A stretch of DNA of 64,000 nt from Gemmobacter sp. (GTDB lineage Bacteria; Pseudomonadota; Alphaproteobacteria; Rhodobacterales; Rhodobacteraceae). Location of the stretch: positions 38,785 through 102,784 of the forward strand of contig NZ_JAUCBS010000003.1 in NCBI RefSeq assembly GCF_034676705.1, written 5' to 3'. Below are positions 33,223-42,400 of this stretch, in pieces (the first letter of the stretch is position 1; every line of letters starts with the position of its first letter). Position numbers and translations under genes: made by a program. The notes under the pieces are model-generated. The model saw only the letters and a list, made by a program, of their open reading frames with translations. It had not been told where the DNA came from and ran no database searches.

Positions 33223-34422
33223 ATGGGTGTTGTGGAAGTTTTGGATCCGGTCGCGCCGACGCGGGCTGGTGGCTGGAAAGTGGATGTGAGCCGGGGAGAG
33301 AGGAACGGGCGGGTGTCGTCCGAATGGTTCAACCGGCCCGATGACGAGCGGTATCTGTCGCTCGACGATCTTTGGGTATCTGTGAAGGGTCGGTCCGAAC
33401 GCAGCCGCAGCCGGGTGGTGCAGACGGCGGATATCCGGGTCGAGGCCGCGCGCGACAACCCCGAGCGGTTACACCTGATGCTGCCGAAGGCGCATGAACC
33501 GGTCGCGCCCACGCATTGGGCTTTTGGCCAGCTTGCCAGCATCGTTGGGGCCCCGGCATCGTATCTGCGACAGTTGCCCGCGCCGCTGGCAGGGATCAAC
33601 CTGCAATACGGTCTGACCAACCATCGCGCCGAGCAGGTGAAGACTTTCGAGACCGAGGATGGCCGCACCGAACTGCGCGCGGTGACCGGCCCGGACTATG
33701 GCCGCATCCATGACCATGAGCTGGTCGGGGCGGTGCAGCGCATCGCGGGCAACGGCACCGGCGACACGCGCTGGAAGGTACCGGGCGTGCTCGACTGGTC
33801 GACCGGGGTCTACAACCCCGATGTCGAGATCAGCCGTGACACGACCACTCTTTATGCCTCAGACCGCGATGTTTTCCTGTTCTTGGTCGACGATCACAAC
33901 CCGATTGAGGCGGGCCGCCTGCCGGATGGCTCGCCTGATCTGTACTTTCGGGGCTTTTACTGCTGGAACTCTGAGGTGGGCGCGAAAACCCTCGGCATTG
34001 CGAGCTTCTACCTGCGGGCGGTGTGCCAGAACCGCAACCTTTGGGGCGTCGAGGATTTTCAGGAGATCACCATCCGCCACTCGAAATATGCCGCCTCGCG
34101 CTTTGCCCAAGAGGCGGCACCAGCACTGACACGGTTTGCCAACTCCTCGCCGCAGGGGTTCGTGAACGGCATCAAGGCGGCTCGGCAGCAGATCGTGGCG
34201 CGCACGGACGAGGACCGGGATGACTTCCTGCGCAAGCGCGGCTTCTCGAAGGCGGAGTCGGGCAAGATCATCGAGAAGGTGCTGATGGAAGAGGGCCGCC
34301 CGCCTGAGAGCATCTTCGATTTCGTTCAGGGCATCACGCGGCTTGCGCGCGACAAGACCCAGCAAGATGCCCGCCTCGACATGGAAGGGCGCGCCAAGAA
34401 GCTCCTCGATCGGGTCGGCTGA
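33223..34422 (+). CDS. DUF932 phage/plasmid-like protein
   Basis: The 399-residue protein matches the DUF932 (TIGR03299-type) family: SEWFNRPDDERYLSLDDLW, HWAFGQLASIVGAPASYLRQ, LTNHRAEQVKTF, ELRAVTGPDYGRIHDHELVG and the C-terminal NSSPQGFVNGIKAARQQ. Members are common on plasmids and phages next to ssb and recombination genes; some relatives act in DNA repair or anti-defence, but the biochemical activity is not established. The leader contains stem-loop copy B. A strong terminator follows. Confidence 0.85.
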   Translation: MGVVEVLDPVAPTRAGGWKVDVSRGERNGRVSSEWFNRPDDERYLSLDDLWVSVKGRSERSRSRVVQTADIRVEAARDNPERLHLMLPKAHEPVAPTHWAFGQLASIVGAPASYLRQLPAPLAGINLQYGLTNHRAEQVKTFETEDGRTELRAVTGPDYGRIHDHELVGAVQRIAGNGTGDTRWKVPGVLDWSTGVYNPDVEISRDTTTLYASDRDVFLFLVDDHNPIEAGRLPDGSPDLYFRGFYCWNSEVGAKTLGIASFYLRAVCQNRNLWGVEDFQEITIRHSKYAASRFAQEAAPALTRFANSSPQGFVNGIKAARQQIVARTDEDRDDFLRKRGFSKAESGKIIEKVLMEEGRPPESIFDFVQGITRLARDKTQQDARLDMEGRAKKLLDRVG

Positions 34423-34441
34423 GGCCGCGCGTCATCCGCTT

Positions 34442-34473
34442 GACCGCCCAAGCCCGTTGGGCGGTCGGCTTTT
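34442..34473 (+). terminator. Rho-independent terminator after the DUF932 gene
   Basis: GACCGCCCAA (34442-34451) and TTGGGCGGTC (34457-34466) form a perfect 10-bp stem with a GCCCG loop, followed by GGCTTTT. Confidence 0.85.
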
Positions 34474-34544
34474 CATATTTGCGCCGGTGGCCCGCCCTTC
34501 GACAGGGCAGGGGCGTCGGCACTTTCATTTTTCGGAGACTCACC

Positions 34545-34985
34545 GTGACCCCGCAAGAAGAAACCGTCATCCTCGAGGCCCGCGAAATCCTCGGGCGCTA
34601 TCTGAACCAGAACCCAGTCCTCGGCAATTGGCAGGCTGTTCGCGATTACTGTGCGGTGGCCGTACGCGGCGAGGTGGAGCGCTTCCATGTCTTCTACCTC
34701 GACCGACGCAATCGCGTCATCTCGGACGAGCAGCTTTCGATCGGAACCGTGGACCATGTCCCGGTCTATCCGCGCGAGATCATTAAGCGGGCGCTTATGT
34801 TGAGCGCAAGTGCCCTCATTGTGGTCCACAACCACCCCTCCGGTGATCCGACGCCTTCCGAGGCGGATATCACCATGACGAAGGAAATCCAGAAGGGCTG
34901 CAAGTATCTCGGCCTGACTTTGCATGACCACATCATCGTGGGTGGGGGCCAAGAGCTTTCGCTGCGGGGTTTGGGCAAGATGTGA
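34545..34985 (+). CDS. radC: RadC-family JAB-domain protein
   Basis: The 146-residue protein is the JAB/MPN domain of RadC without the N-terminal HhH region. RGEVERFHVFYLD gives the conserved Glu, and VVHNHPSGDPTPSEAD gives the HxHP ... SxxD metal motif at about residues 93-108. Despite the name, a DNA-repair role is doubtful; such proteins are common on mobile elements and may be metalloproteases. The start is GTG 34545, with CGGAG upstream. A small hairpin (GCCCT/AGGGC, 34494-34508) lies in its leader. Confidence 0.88.
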   Translation: MTPQEETVILEAREILGRYLNQNPVLGNWQAVRDYCAVAVRGEVERFHVFYLDRRNRVISDEQLSIGTVDHVPVYPREIIKRALMLSASALIVVHNHPSGDPTPSEADITMTKEIQKGCKYLGLTLHDHIIVGGGQELSLRGLGKM

Positions 34986-35058
34986 CCCGTCCTTCGGATC
35001 AACACCTTCCGTCGCCGCTTCGAGGAAGAGGGCGGCGGTTTGGTCTTTGACGCTTGAG

Positions 35059-35079
35059 GCGGGGAGAGAGGCTTCCCGC
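35059..35079 (+). promoter_or_regulatory. Leader stem-loop, AGAGG loop (copy C)
   Basis: GCGGGGAG pairs with CTTCCCGC (one G-T) around AGAGG, 19 nt before the start at 35099. CCGTCGGAGA follows, as in copies A and B. Confidence 0.6.
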
Positions 35080-35098
35080 ACCGTCGGAGATATTTCCC

Positions 35099-35617
35099 AT
35101 GTTCGACCTTTCCTTTCCGGCCCTATCGATCCCGTTTCCGGCTGACGTCATGCCGGTCGTCGCGCACAGCACTTTTGACCCCGCGCTGCCCTTTTCTCTG
35201 ACGCTGCCGGATTGCAACCCTGCGGCTGCGATTTCAGGAGAGGCCCATCCCCGGATCATCGGCCATTTCGCGACGCTGGCCGAGGCCATGCGGGGCGCGA
35301 TCAAAATGGCGGACGAAATGGAGCCTGATGCTGCACCGCGCATGCTGGCGATCCTTGACCGCGATGAGCGTCTTGTCCTTGCCGGTGCTGCGGCGAATGG
35401 CGCTGTCGCTTGGTGCGCTCCGGTCATGACCGCGACTGAGGCCCGGGTCGTGGTTATGGAAGCAAGCCAGCTTCGGGCGCAGGCAAGCCGTGCGGCGGAC
35501 TGGCTGGAGAGCGATCTCGCAACCCGCCTGCGGCAGCGTGCCGATCTCTTGGAGGCCCGCCTCGTCGATCCACTCTGGCGCGCCTTTGCCACGCGCGCCC
35601 TGCAAATCGCGGCATGA
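35099..35617 (+). CDS. Hypothetical backbone protein (172 aa)
   Basis: This protein is not recognised. It is soluble, rich in Ala and Arg, with a helical C-terminal half (ASRAADWLESDLATRLRQRA). No catalytic motif is visible. ATG 35099 follows the conserved stem-loop copy C and a GGAGA ribosome binding site, which strengthens the start choice. It lies in the plus-strand backbone between radC and a DUF6878 gene. Confidence 0.7.
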   Translation: MFDLSFPALSIPFPADVMPVVAHSTFDPALPFSLTLPDCNPAAAISGEAHPRIIGHFATLAEAMRGAIKMADEMEPDAAPRMLAILDRDERLVLAGAAANGAVAWCAPVMTATEARVVVMEASQLRAQASRAADWLESDLATRLRQRADLLEARLVDPLWRAFATRALQIAA

Positions 35618-35659
35618 CCCCAAAGAGGCAGAGGAGGGCAGGGGGCTTTTGTGAGCTTC

Positions 35660-35682
35660 GCCGGGGCTAGAGAGTGCCCGGC
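35660..35682 (+). promoter_or_regulatory. Leader hairpin before the gene at 35718
   Basis: GCCGGG (35660-35665) pairs with CCCGGC (35677-35682) around GCTAGAGAGTG. The loop contains AGAGAGTG, reminiscent of the loop of copies A-C, so this may be a variant. TTCGGAGACC just before the start is the ribosome binding site. Confidence 0.45.
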
Positions 35683-35717
35683 GGGCTCCGACCCTTCCCC
35701 CTTCTTCGGAGACCCCA

Positions 35718-36209
35718 ATGACCCACGTTGAACCCACGCTTCCTGCACCGATACCGCCGTCCACGATCGACTTCGCCGCAGTGTTCGCGGCGCAGGCCGA
35801 GCGAGCCGCCCGTGAGGCCGAGCTGCATCCGGCCAACAAAGATCGCCTGTTCGATGCCCTGACGGCCGCCGGCATTTCCCATGTCACGGTCACCTTCGAT
35901 GTCGAGGGCGACAGCGGCCAGATTGAGAGCATCGCGGCATGGGCGGGTGAGACCGCCGTCGATTTCCCTGCCGTGGAAATTCCCTATGCCGCGATCACCT
36001 GGGATAGCCCCGAGGTCGAGATGCGGCAGCTTTCGCTCGAAGATGTTGTCGAACAGCTCGCTTATGATTTCCTCAGCGACACCCACGGCGGTTGGGAAAA
36101 CAACAACGGCGCCTATGGCGAGTTCTGCTTCGACGCCAGCGCCCGCTGCATCCACCTCGAGTTCAACGAACGGTTCACATCGTCCGAACTCTTCACCCAT
36201 GAATTCTGA
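35718..36209 (+). CDS. DUF6878-type protein
   Basis: The 163-residue acidic protein has the pattern VTVTFDVEGDSGQIESIAAW and DFLSDTHGGWENNNGAYGEF, which I associate with DUF6878, a family found on alphaproteobacterial plasmids. No function is known. It forms a tight run with the next two genes. The acidic nature and mobile context are compatible with a DNA-mimic or anti-defence role, but this is speculation. Confidence 0.65.
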   Translation: MTHVEPTLPAPIPPSTIDFAAVFAAQAERAAREAELHPANKDRLFDALTAAGISHVTVTFDVEGDSGQIESIAAWAGETAVDFPAVEIPYAAITWDSPEVEMRQLSLEDVVEQLAYDFLSDTHGGWENNNGAYGEFCFDASARCIHLEFNERFTSSELFTHEF

Positions 36210-36219
36210 GGGGGCGGCG

Positions 36220-36597
36220 ATGGCACATCCGTATCACCATGCGCTTTCCTCGGTGAAGAAGTGGGGCGGCACGGTCGACGATTACCAGCCCATCCATGCC
36301 TGGTACGATAGCTCGAAGGCCCACTCTGCAGATTTCCGCCACAGGGCCATGTTTCATCATGCGGCGGGAATCTGGCTTTCCGAGACAGTCTTCGGGCCGA
36401 CGATCACGCTGTCGACCGGCAGGATCATTCCAACCCGCTGGGTGGGCGAACAGCATGTCCGAGAAGACCTCGGCTTCATCCCAAGCTTCACCGACTGGGT
36501 CAAGGCGATCCGGCCAGAACCTTGGATGGGCCGCACGGAGAAGATTGAGGCGCTTGTCGATCCGCAACTGACGCCACCCGACGTGGAGGTCCGCTGA
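36220..36597 (+). CDS. DUF6915-type protein
   Basis: The 125-residue protein (AHPYHHALSSVKKWGGTVDD, then DFRHRAMFHHAAGIWLSETV and EQHVREDLGFIP) is His- and Trp-rich and fits DUF6915, which usually accompanies DUF6878. The His cluster could bind metal, but no enzymatic motif is certain. ATG 36220 is preferred over ATG 36199 because GAGGGGG precedes it. It ends 1 nt before the next start. Confidence 0.65.
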   Translation: MAHPYHHALSSVKKWGGTVDDYQPIHAWYDSSKAHSADFRHRAMFHHAAGIWLSETVFGPTITLSTGRIIPTRWVGEQHVREDLGFIPSFTDWVKAIRPEPWMGRTEKIEALVDPQLTPPDVEVR

Positions 36598-36598
36598 A

Positions 36599-36793
36599 AT
36601 GAGTCGGGCATACCTCAATCTCGGCGTCTCGCCCGGGATCACTTCACTCGCGATGCTGCGTATCGCCATCGGTCGTCTGCATCCAGACACGCTGGCCGTC
36701 TGCAGCTGGCGCGCGGCGCGCAAACGCTACTACCGCGAGCTCTTGCAGGCCCATGCAGAGGCTCAGGTTCGGGCGCAAGTCGCCTGTAAGTGA
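36599..36793 (+). CDS. Small hypothetical protein (64 aa)
   Basis: A short, basic protein (MSRAYLNLGVSPGITSLAML, then a helical RAARKRYYRELLQAHAEAQ) starting 1 nt after the DUF6915 stop. The tight spacing supports translation. No family is recognised. Confidence 0.55.
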   Translation: MSRAYLNLGVSPGITSLAMLRIAIGRLHPDTLAVCSWRAARKRYYRELLQAHAEAQVRAQVACK

Positions 36794-36864
36794 TTGGCGT
36801 TCCTCGACCCGCATTTTCCAATCCGCCCGGCCCTCTGGCCGGCCTTCTCATTTCTGGAGGTACT

Positions 36865-37287
36865 ATGGCTGACTACTTCACCCACTTTTCCTGCGTCCTC
36901 GACGTAGGCTCGCCCGAAAAAGCGATCGCGGCGCTCGATCTTCTGACCCGCCTGCATCTCGACGAGGAAAGCGCCGACGATCCGGAATACTCGGGCTTTG
37001 CCATGACGCAACAGGACGGTCCCGAAAGCTCAATCCTCTGGTTCCATGACGATGAGGGGGAAGGCGATATCGAAGGCGTCATACGCTTCGTGCTGTGCCT
37101 AGCGGAAGAGATCGATCTCACCGGTCTCTGGGGGTTCGAAGTCGCCTACACCTGTTCCCGGCCCCGATTGGACGCCTTCGGCGGTGGAGCCCATGTCATT
37201 GACCTCGGAAAGCGAAAATCCACCGGCTGGACCAGCACGCATGAATGGCTTGAGGCCGCGCTCCGCGGGGAGGACTTCGATGCCTGA
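36865..37287 (+). CDS. Hypothetical backbone protein (140 aa)
   Basis: The acidic protein (MADYFTHFSCVLDVGSPEKA, then DDEGEGDIEGVIRFVLCLAE) has no recognised motif. ATG 36865 has a strong GGAGG Shine-Dalgarno, and a perfect CCGGCC-CTCT-GGCCGG hairpin lies about 25 nt upstream. It overlaps the next gene by 8 bp, so both are coupled. The composition is similar to DUF6878 in being strongly acidic. Confidence 0.65.
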   Translation: MADYFTHFSCVLDVGSPEKAIAALDLLTRLHLDEESADDPEYSGFAMTQQDGPESSILWFHDDEGEGDIEGVIRFVLCLAEEIDLTGLWGFEVAYTCSRPRLDAFGGGAHVIDLGKRKSTGWTSTHEWLEAALRGEDFDA

Positions 37288-37924
37288 AGTCATCTGTACC
37301 ACCGTCTATCAGTTCCCCGAACTTTCCGACACCGCTAAGGAGAAGGCGCGCAGCTGGTATCGCGAAGTCGGGCCCCATGACGATTGGTGGGACGCGGTCT
37401 ACGAGGATTTCGAGCGGGTCTGTGAAATCCTCGGCATTCGTTTGAAGACCACGCCGGTCCGCCTGATGGGCAGCGGGACAAGACAGAAACCCTGCATCTG
37501 GTTTTCGGGCTTCTGGAGCCAGGGCGATGGGGCGGCGTACGAGTGCTATTGGTCTCACAGTAGAGGTGCCGCCGCCAGCATCCGGGACTATGCCCCGACG
37601 GATGCGACGCTGCATGACATCGCCGACCGGCTGCAAGCCATCCAGCGGCGAAACTTCTACCAGCTCGCCGCCGAGGCCAGTCATCGTGGCCGCTACTATC
37701 ACGAATACACCATGTCGGTGGACGTCACGCGCGACAGTTCAACCTGGCAGTCGCCCACCGAAGATGCCGAAGAGACCGTGACCGAAGCGCTGCGTGATCT
37801 CGCCCGTTGGCTTTATCGCCAACTTCAGGCCGAATACGACCACGTCACGTCGGACGAGGCAATCGAGGAGGAGATCATCGCCAACGATTACACCTTCACC
37901 GAAGGAGGGCGGCGCTTCGGGTGA
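37280..37924 (+). CDS. Hypothetical phage/plasmid-type protein (214 aa)
   Basis: The protein reads QFPELSDTAKEKARSWYREV at the N-terminus, followed by WDAVYEDFERVCEILGI and IWFSGFWSQGDGAAYECYWS. This pattern recurs in phage and plasmid proteins often annotated as antitoxin-like, but I know no function. It is coupled to the previous gene (8-bp overlap) and its end overlaps the convergent AbiEii-like gene by 29 bp. Confidence 0.65.
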   Translation: MPEVICTTVYQFPELSDTAKEKARSWYREVGPHDDWWDAVYEDFERVCEILGIRLKTTPVRLMGSGTRQKPCIWFSGFWSQGDGAAYECYWSHSRGAAASIRDYAPTDATLHDIADRLQAIQRRNFYQLAAEASHRGRYYHEYTMSVDVTRDSSTWQSPTEDAEETVTEALRDLARWLYRQLQAEYDHVTSDEAIEEEIIANDYTFTEGGRRFG

Positions 37925-38585
37925 TGGCTGCGGTCAAGATTTCTGTCGCAATCATCTGCGCGCGGCCCTGCAGGCCAAGAAATCCTTGAGATACCAGCAA
38001 TTTCTCGGTTACCGCGTCAACAAGCCTCGGGTTCATGTTTTCGGTGACCCGAAGCGCCTCCCGACACGCATCAGGAAACCTGGAACAAGCCTCAACGACA
38101 TAGGCGGTGCCCATAGCTTGGGCGACGGCGGCGATGTCGAACATGTCCCGGGGCTGAAGTTGCGAACCCCGAAAGACCACTTTTTTCGCAAGAATTTCAG
38201 CGGGTGTCTCGAGCCTGACATTTCGCCCGCGAATTTCAGTTTTCGTGAAGGGCGTTTCAGTAACCGGGTCGCAGCAGATGAAATCGATCTCACCGACGCC
38301 ATCGAACACGATTTTAAGAGCGCGGGTGCCATCGGTTTCGTAGTCGCTTGGCGCAAGCGCCAGATCGTAGTCTTGCGTTTCGGGGTTCAGGTAGGGGAGA
38401 TACTGGGCATCCTCGATGAAGAGGTCGATGTCGTGACTTTCGCGATGGTTGATTTGCAGCATGAGTGCTGTGCCGCCGCCAAAGCTCCAGCTGTTCATCC
38501 CGATGCCTTGGGCATTGGCCTGATCGATGATTGCCATTGCCATGTCGAAAAGCTCAGGCCAGCGGCTCGGCAGAGGCGTATTCAT
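37896..38585 (-). CDS. AbiEii/AbiGii-type nucleotidyltransferase toxin
   Basis: The 229-residue protein has the AbiEii nucleotidyltransferase core: SWSFGGGTALMLQ (G36-G38) and HRESHDIDLFIED (Asp52, Asp54), then TPAEILAKKVVFRGSQLQPR. Type IV AbiE-like toxins transfer nucleotides to tRNA or other targets and act in phage defence or plasmid stability. Its ATG directly follows the stop of the upstream small gene (TGAATG), which is the expected antitoxin position. Confidence 0.82.
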   Translation of the reverse strand: MNTPLPSRWPELFDMAMAIIDQANAQGIGMNSWSFGGGTALMLQINHRESHDIDLFIEDAQYLPYLNPETQDYDLALAPSDYETDGTRALKIVFDGVGEIDFICCDPVTETPFTKTEIRGRNVRLETPAEILAKKVVFRGSQLQPRDMFDIAAVAQAMGTAYVVEACSRFPDACREALRVTENMNPRLVDAVTEKLLVSQGFLGLQGRAQMIATEILTAAITRSAALLR

Positions 38586-38867
38586 TCAGACCGCAAGCGG
38601 CAGCTGAAATCCGGCGAGGACGGAGAATTTCTTGGCCACTTGGGTGACCGCATCCTTGCTCACACCCATCTCGTCGATGAACGATTGCTGCAGTTTGGGC
38701 GACACTTCGGACAGGAAGGCGAACACACTGCAGTCGTAGGAATCGGCACTTTTGATATCGGCAAGTTTCTCGGCAAGCTGCGCAGCCGTCACCAGCACGC
38801 CGTAGGGCGCGCTGACTGTCGACATCACCTTTGCGGCAACCGAGGCCATGGCATCAACTCTGTGCAT
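38586..38867 (-). CDS. Putative antitoxin partner of the AbiEii-like toxin
   Basis: The 93-residue protein (MASVAAKVMSTVSAPYGVLV, then LAEKLADIKSADSYDCSVFA) immediately precedes and abuts the AbiEii-like gene. It is too short for a classical AbiEi with its winged helix and has no clear HTH. The antitoxin role rests on gene order alone; a non-canonical partner is possible. Confidence 0.55.
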   Translation of the reverse strand: MHRVDAMASVAAKVMSTVSAPYGVLVTAAQLAEKLADIKSADSYDCSVFAFLSEVSPKLQQSFIDEMGVSKDAVTQVAKKFSVLAGFQLPLAV

Positions 38868-38933
38868 ATTTCTATTCCATCAATGTAGTCGATGTCCCTC
38901 AACAAAGCAATAAAGCCCCGTCAGCGCTGGTTT

Positions 38934-39230
38934 TCACCGGTTGCCGTCGATCCATTTCGACATCAGGCCCTTGTCTCGGAAGCACTCGTCCGGAACAGCG
39001 CGGCGCTTGATCCGGGCGAGGCGCTCGGCAAAGGCGACCTGCTTCGACGACGGCAGCTGGTCGAGCGCTGAAACTGGCTTCAGCCTGGCCTGCGCATCGA
39101 TCCAGGAACTCAAGGCCCGCCGATCCTGCTGTACCTCCCAAGGTAACAGCGTTTGGTTCTTAAGCGCCAGCGACCGCGCATAGGCGATCTGCTTGGGCGT
39201 GACGGGCAGGGCAAAACTGGTGTCTTCCAT
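38934..39230 (-). CDS. Small protein with an internal duplication (98 aa)
   Basis: The protein consists of two similar halves: TPKQIAYARSLALKNQTLLP ending in ALSSWIDAQ, and SSKQVAFAERLARIKRRAVP ending in LMSKWIDGN. The repeat (about 38 residues) suggests a tandem helical domain. No function is known. It is a minus-strand gene just upstream, and divergent from, the strawberry-notch helicase gene. Confidence 0.6.
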   Translation of the reverse strand: MEDTSFALPVTPKQIAYARSLALKNQTLLPWEVQQDRRALSSWIDAQARLKPVSALDQLPSSKQVAFAERLARIKRRAVPDECFRDKGLMSKWIDGNR

Positions 39231-39406
39231 CGGGGAAACTCCTTTGCTGCTTGGTGTTCACATATAGAACATAACAGGAACAAAATCAACCACCGCTCTG
39301 CCAAGGACCGAGATCCGAGAGGCAGAGGCAGGCTGGGGCAGGGGGAGCTGCAAGGCTGCGCGAGAGCGCCTTCGGCTCACCGTTTTCCCCAACCTGAGGT
39401 GTTCTG

Positions 39407-42400
39407 ATGACGTTCCAACCGTTGATCCCGACCGTGCTGACGCCGGTCATTGTTCCTGTCTTGCCTGATCCCGCCGCCGCGATCGTGAGCGTGGCCGAAG
39501 CGCTGCAGCCCGATCTGGCGCAAGGCTTTCAGATCGACGCGCTGCGCCTGCGCCTCGAGATGGAGCGCGCCTTCGGCGGGTCCGATGCGACAGGCGCCTG
39601 GGACTGGAAGCTGGCCTATGAGGCGGGCGAGGTCGCGCTCGTCCTCTTCCTCCGGAAATTTGGCCGTGCGCTGCTGGCCCGGGCTGGCTCGCCCGCTGCC
39701 TTGCTGCCCATCCTCGCCAAGATGGCTGGTCTCCTGCCCACGCATACCCGGCGCTCCGAAGAGATGGAGCGCTTTCAGCAATTCAGCACACCGCTACCCA
39801 TGGGGCTGGCGACCCTGGCTGCTGCACAGATCACGTCTCGCGATCTGGTCCTCGAGCCATCGGCCGGGACTGGGCTTCTGGCGATCCTCGCCGAAATCGC
39901 GGGCGGCAGTCTCGCGCTGAATGAACTCGCTGAAACCCGCGCCGACCTTCTGCGACTGCTGTTCCCGGGCTGCCCGGTCACTCGCATTGACGCTGCGCAG
40001 ATTGACGATCATCTCGACGCGGGCATGCGCCCAAGCGTCATCCTGATGAACCCGCCATTCTCGGCCATGGCCAACGTCGATGTGCGGACGACCGAAGCGA
40101 CGGCGCGGCATCTGCGCTCGGCGCTTGACCGACTGGCCCCTGGTGGGCGGCTGGTGGCGATCACGGGTGCAAATTTCGCGCCCGACGCTCCGGCCTGGGC
40201 CGAGACTTTCGACCGCCTAACCGAGTCCGCGCATCTGGTTTTCACCGGCGCTGTGTCGGGGGCGGCTTTCGCCAAGCATGGCACCAGTTTTGAGACGCGG
40301 ATTTCGGTCTTCGACAAATGCCGTGGTGACGAGATGGGTGGCGTCACCGCTGACCTGCGTCAGCCAATGTCTCCGGATGTAGCGCATCTCCTCTCCCGGA
40401 TCACCGCCGAAGTTCCGCCGCGCTTTGAGTCGGATCAGGCCGCAGCGGCAAGTCAGAGCCGTTCTTCCCTCGTCGCGGGAAACTCTGCCCCCTCCACGCG
40501 CAAGGCCATCGGCATATCTCGCGCGACTTCTGCGGCCCAATCCGCGCAAGCCATCGCTAAGATCGAGGCCGAAGACCTCACCTACACCCTGCGCGAGGGG
40601 CGCGACAACGATGATACCGCGCGCCTTTCGGATGCGATCTACGAGACCTTCCGCCTGCAGGCGATCGATATCCCCGGCGCGGTCCCACACCCGACCAAGC
40701 TCGTGCAATCGGCGGCCATGGCCTCGGTCGCGCCCCCAAAACCGTCCTACCGCCCCAAACTCCCTGCTACCGTCTTGTGCTGTGGCCTGCTCTCCGACGC
40801 GCAGCTGGAGACCGTCATCTACGCCGGTGAGGCGCATGGCGCATATCTCGCCGGGTCTTGGTGTGTCGATGAGACCGGTGACATGGTCTCGGCAGCACCT
40901 GACGATGCCGCGGACGCTGTCCGCTTCCGTCGCGGCTTCTTCCTTGGCGATGGCACCGGGGCGGGCAAGGGGCGCCAGTCGGCTGGCATCTTGCTGGACA
41001 ACTGGGCGCAGGGCCGGCGCAAGGCGCTCTGGATCTCGAAGAGCGACAAGCTGCTGGAGGATGCACAACGCGACTGGTCGGCGCTCGGACAAGAGCGCTT
41101 GCTCGTCACGCCGCTCTCGCGTTTCGCGCAGGGCCGCGATATCCCGCTCGCAGAAGGCATCCTCTTCACGACCTACGCCACACTGCGGTCCGAGGAGCGA
41201 GGGGCCAAGAAATCCCGCGTCGACCAGATCGTCGACTGGCTCGGAGCGGATTTCGACGGCGTGATCCTCTTCGACGAAAGCCATGCCATGGCAAACGCCG
41301 CCGGATCGAAGGGCGATCGTGGCGATACCGAAGCGTCGCAGCAGGGCAGGGCAGGCCTGCGTCTGCAGCACAAGCTACCGAATGCGCGCGTGGTCTATGT
41401 CTCAGCCACCGGGGCGACTTCGGTTCACAACCTCGCCTATGCGCAGCGGCTCGGCCTCTGGGGCGGCGAAGATTTCCCCTTCGCGACGCGGGCGGAGTTC
41501 GTCGAAGCCATCGAGGCAGGCGGGGTTGCGGCGATGGAGGTCCTTGCCCGCGACCTGCGGTCGCTCGGCCTCTACACCGCGCGGTCACTGTCTTACGACG
41601 GCGTCGAATATGAACTGGTCGAACATCCCCTCACTCCGGAGCAGCGTGCCATCTATGATGCCTATGCCGGGGCTTTCGCCATCATCCACAACAACCTCGC
41701 CGCTGCGATGGAGGCCGCCAACATCACGGGAGAGAACGGAACGCTGAACCGGCAGGCCAAGTCCGCCGCACGCTCGGCCTTCGAATCCGCCAAGCAGCGT
41801 TTCTTCGGTCACCTTCTGACCTCGATGAAGACCCCCACGCTGATCGCGTCCATCGAGGCCGATCTGGCGGCCGGACATGCCGCCGTCATCCAGATCGTCT
41901 CAACCGGCGAAGCGCTGATGGAACGCCGCCTCTCGGAGATCCCGACCGAAGAATGGAACGACATCCGCGTCGACATCACCCCGCGGGAATACGTCCTCGA
42001 CTACCTTGCCCATTCCTTTCCGGTGCAACTCTACGAGCCCTTCACCGACGGTGAGGGCAAACTGTCGTCGCGGTCTGTATTCCGCGATGGCCAGCCCGTC
42101 GAGTGTCGAGAGGCTGCCCGCCGCCGCGACGCCCTGATCGAAAAGCTCGCCTCGCTTCCCCCCGTGCCGGGGGCGCTTGACCAGATCGTTCAGCGTTTCG
42201 GCACCGACCTCGTGGCCGAGGTCACGGGCCGGTCGCGCCGCATCGTCAGGAAGGGCGAAGGTCATGCCGCGCGGCTCGTCGTCGAAAGCCGTGCCGGCTC
42301 GGCCAACCTGTCCGAGACCGCCGCCTTCATGGATGACCAGAAGCGCATCCTGATGTTCTCGGATGCCGGTGGCACGGGGCGCAGCTATCACGCCGATCTC

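Noticed and set aside
40217..41371. A 384-codon minus-strand frame within the helicase gene
   Set aside because: No family resemblance; the plus strand carries clear helicase motifs.
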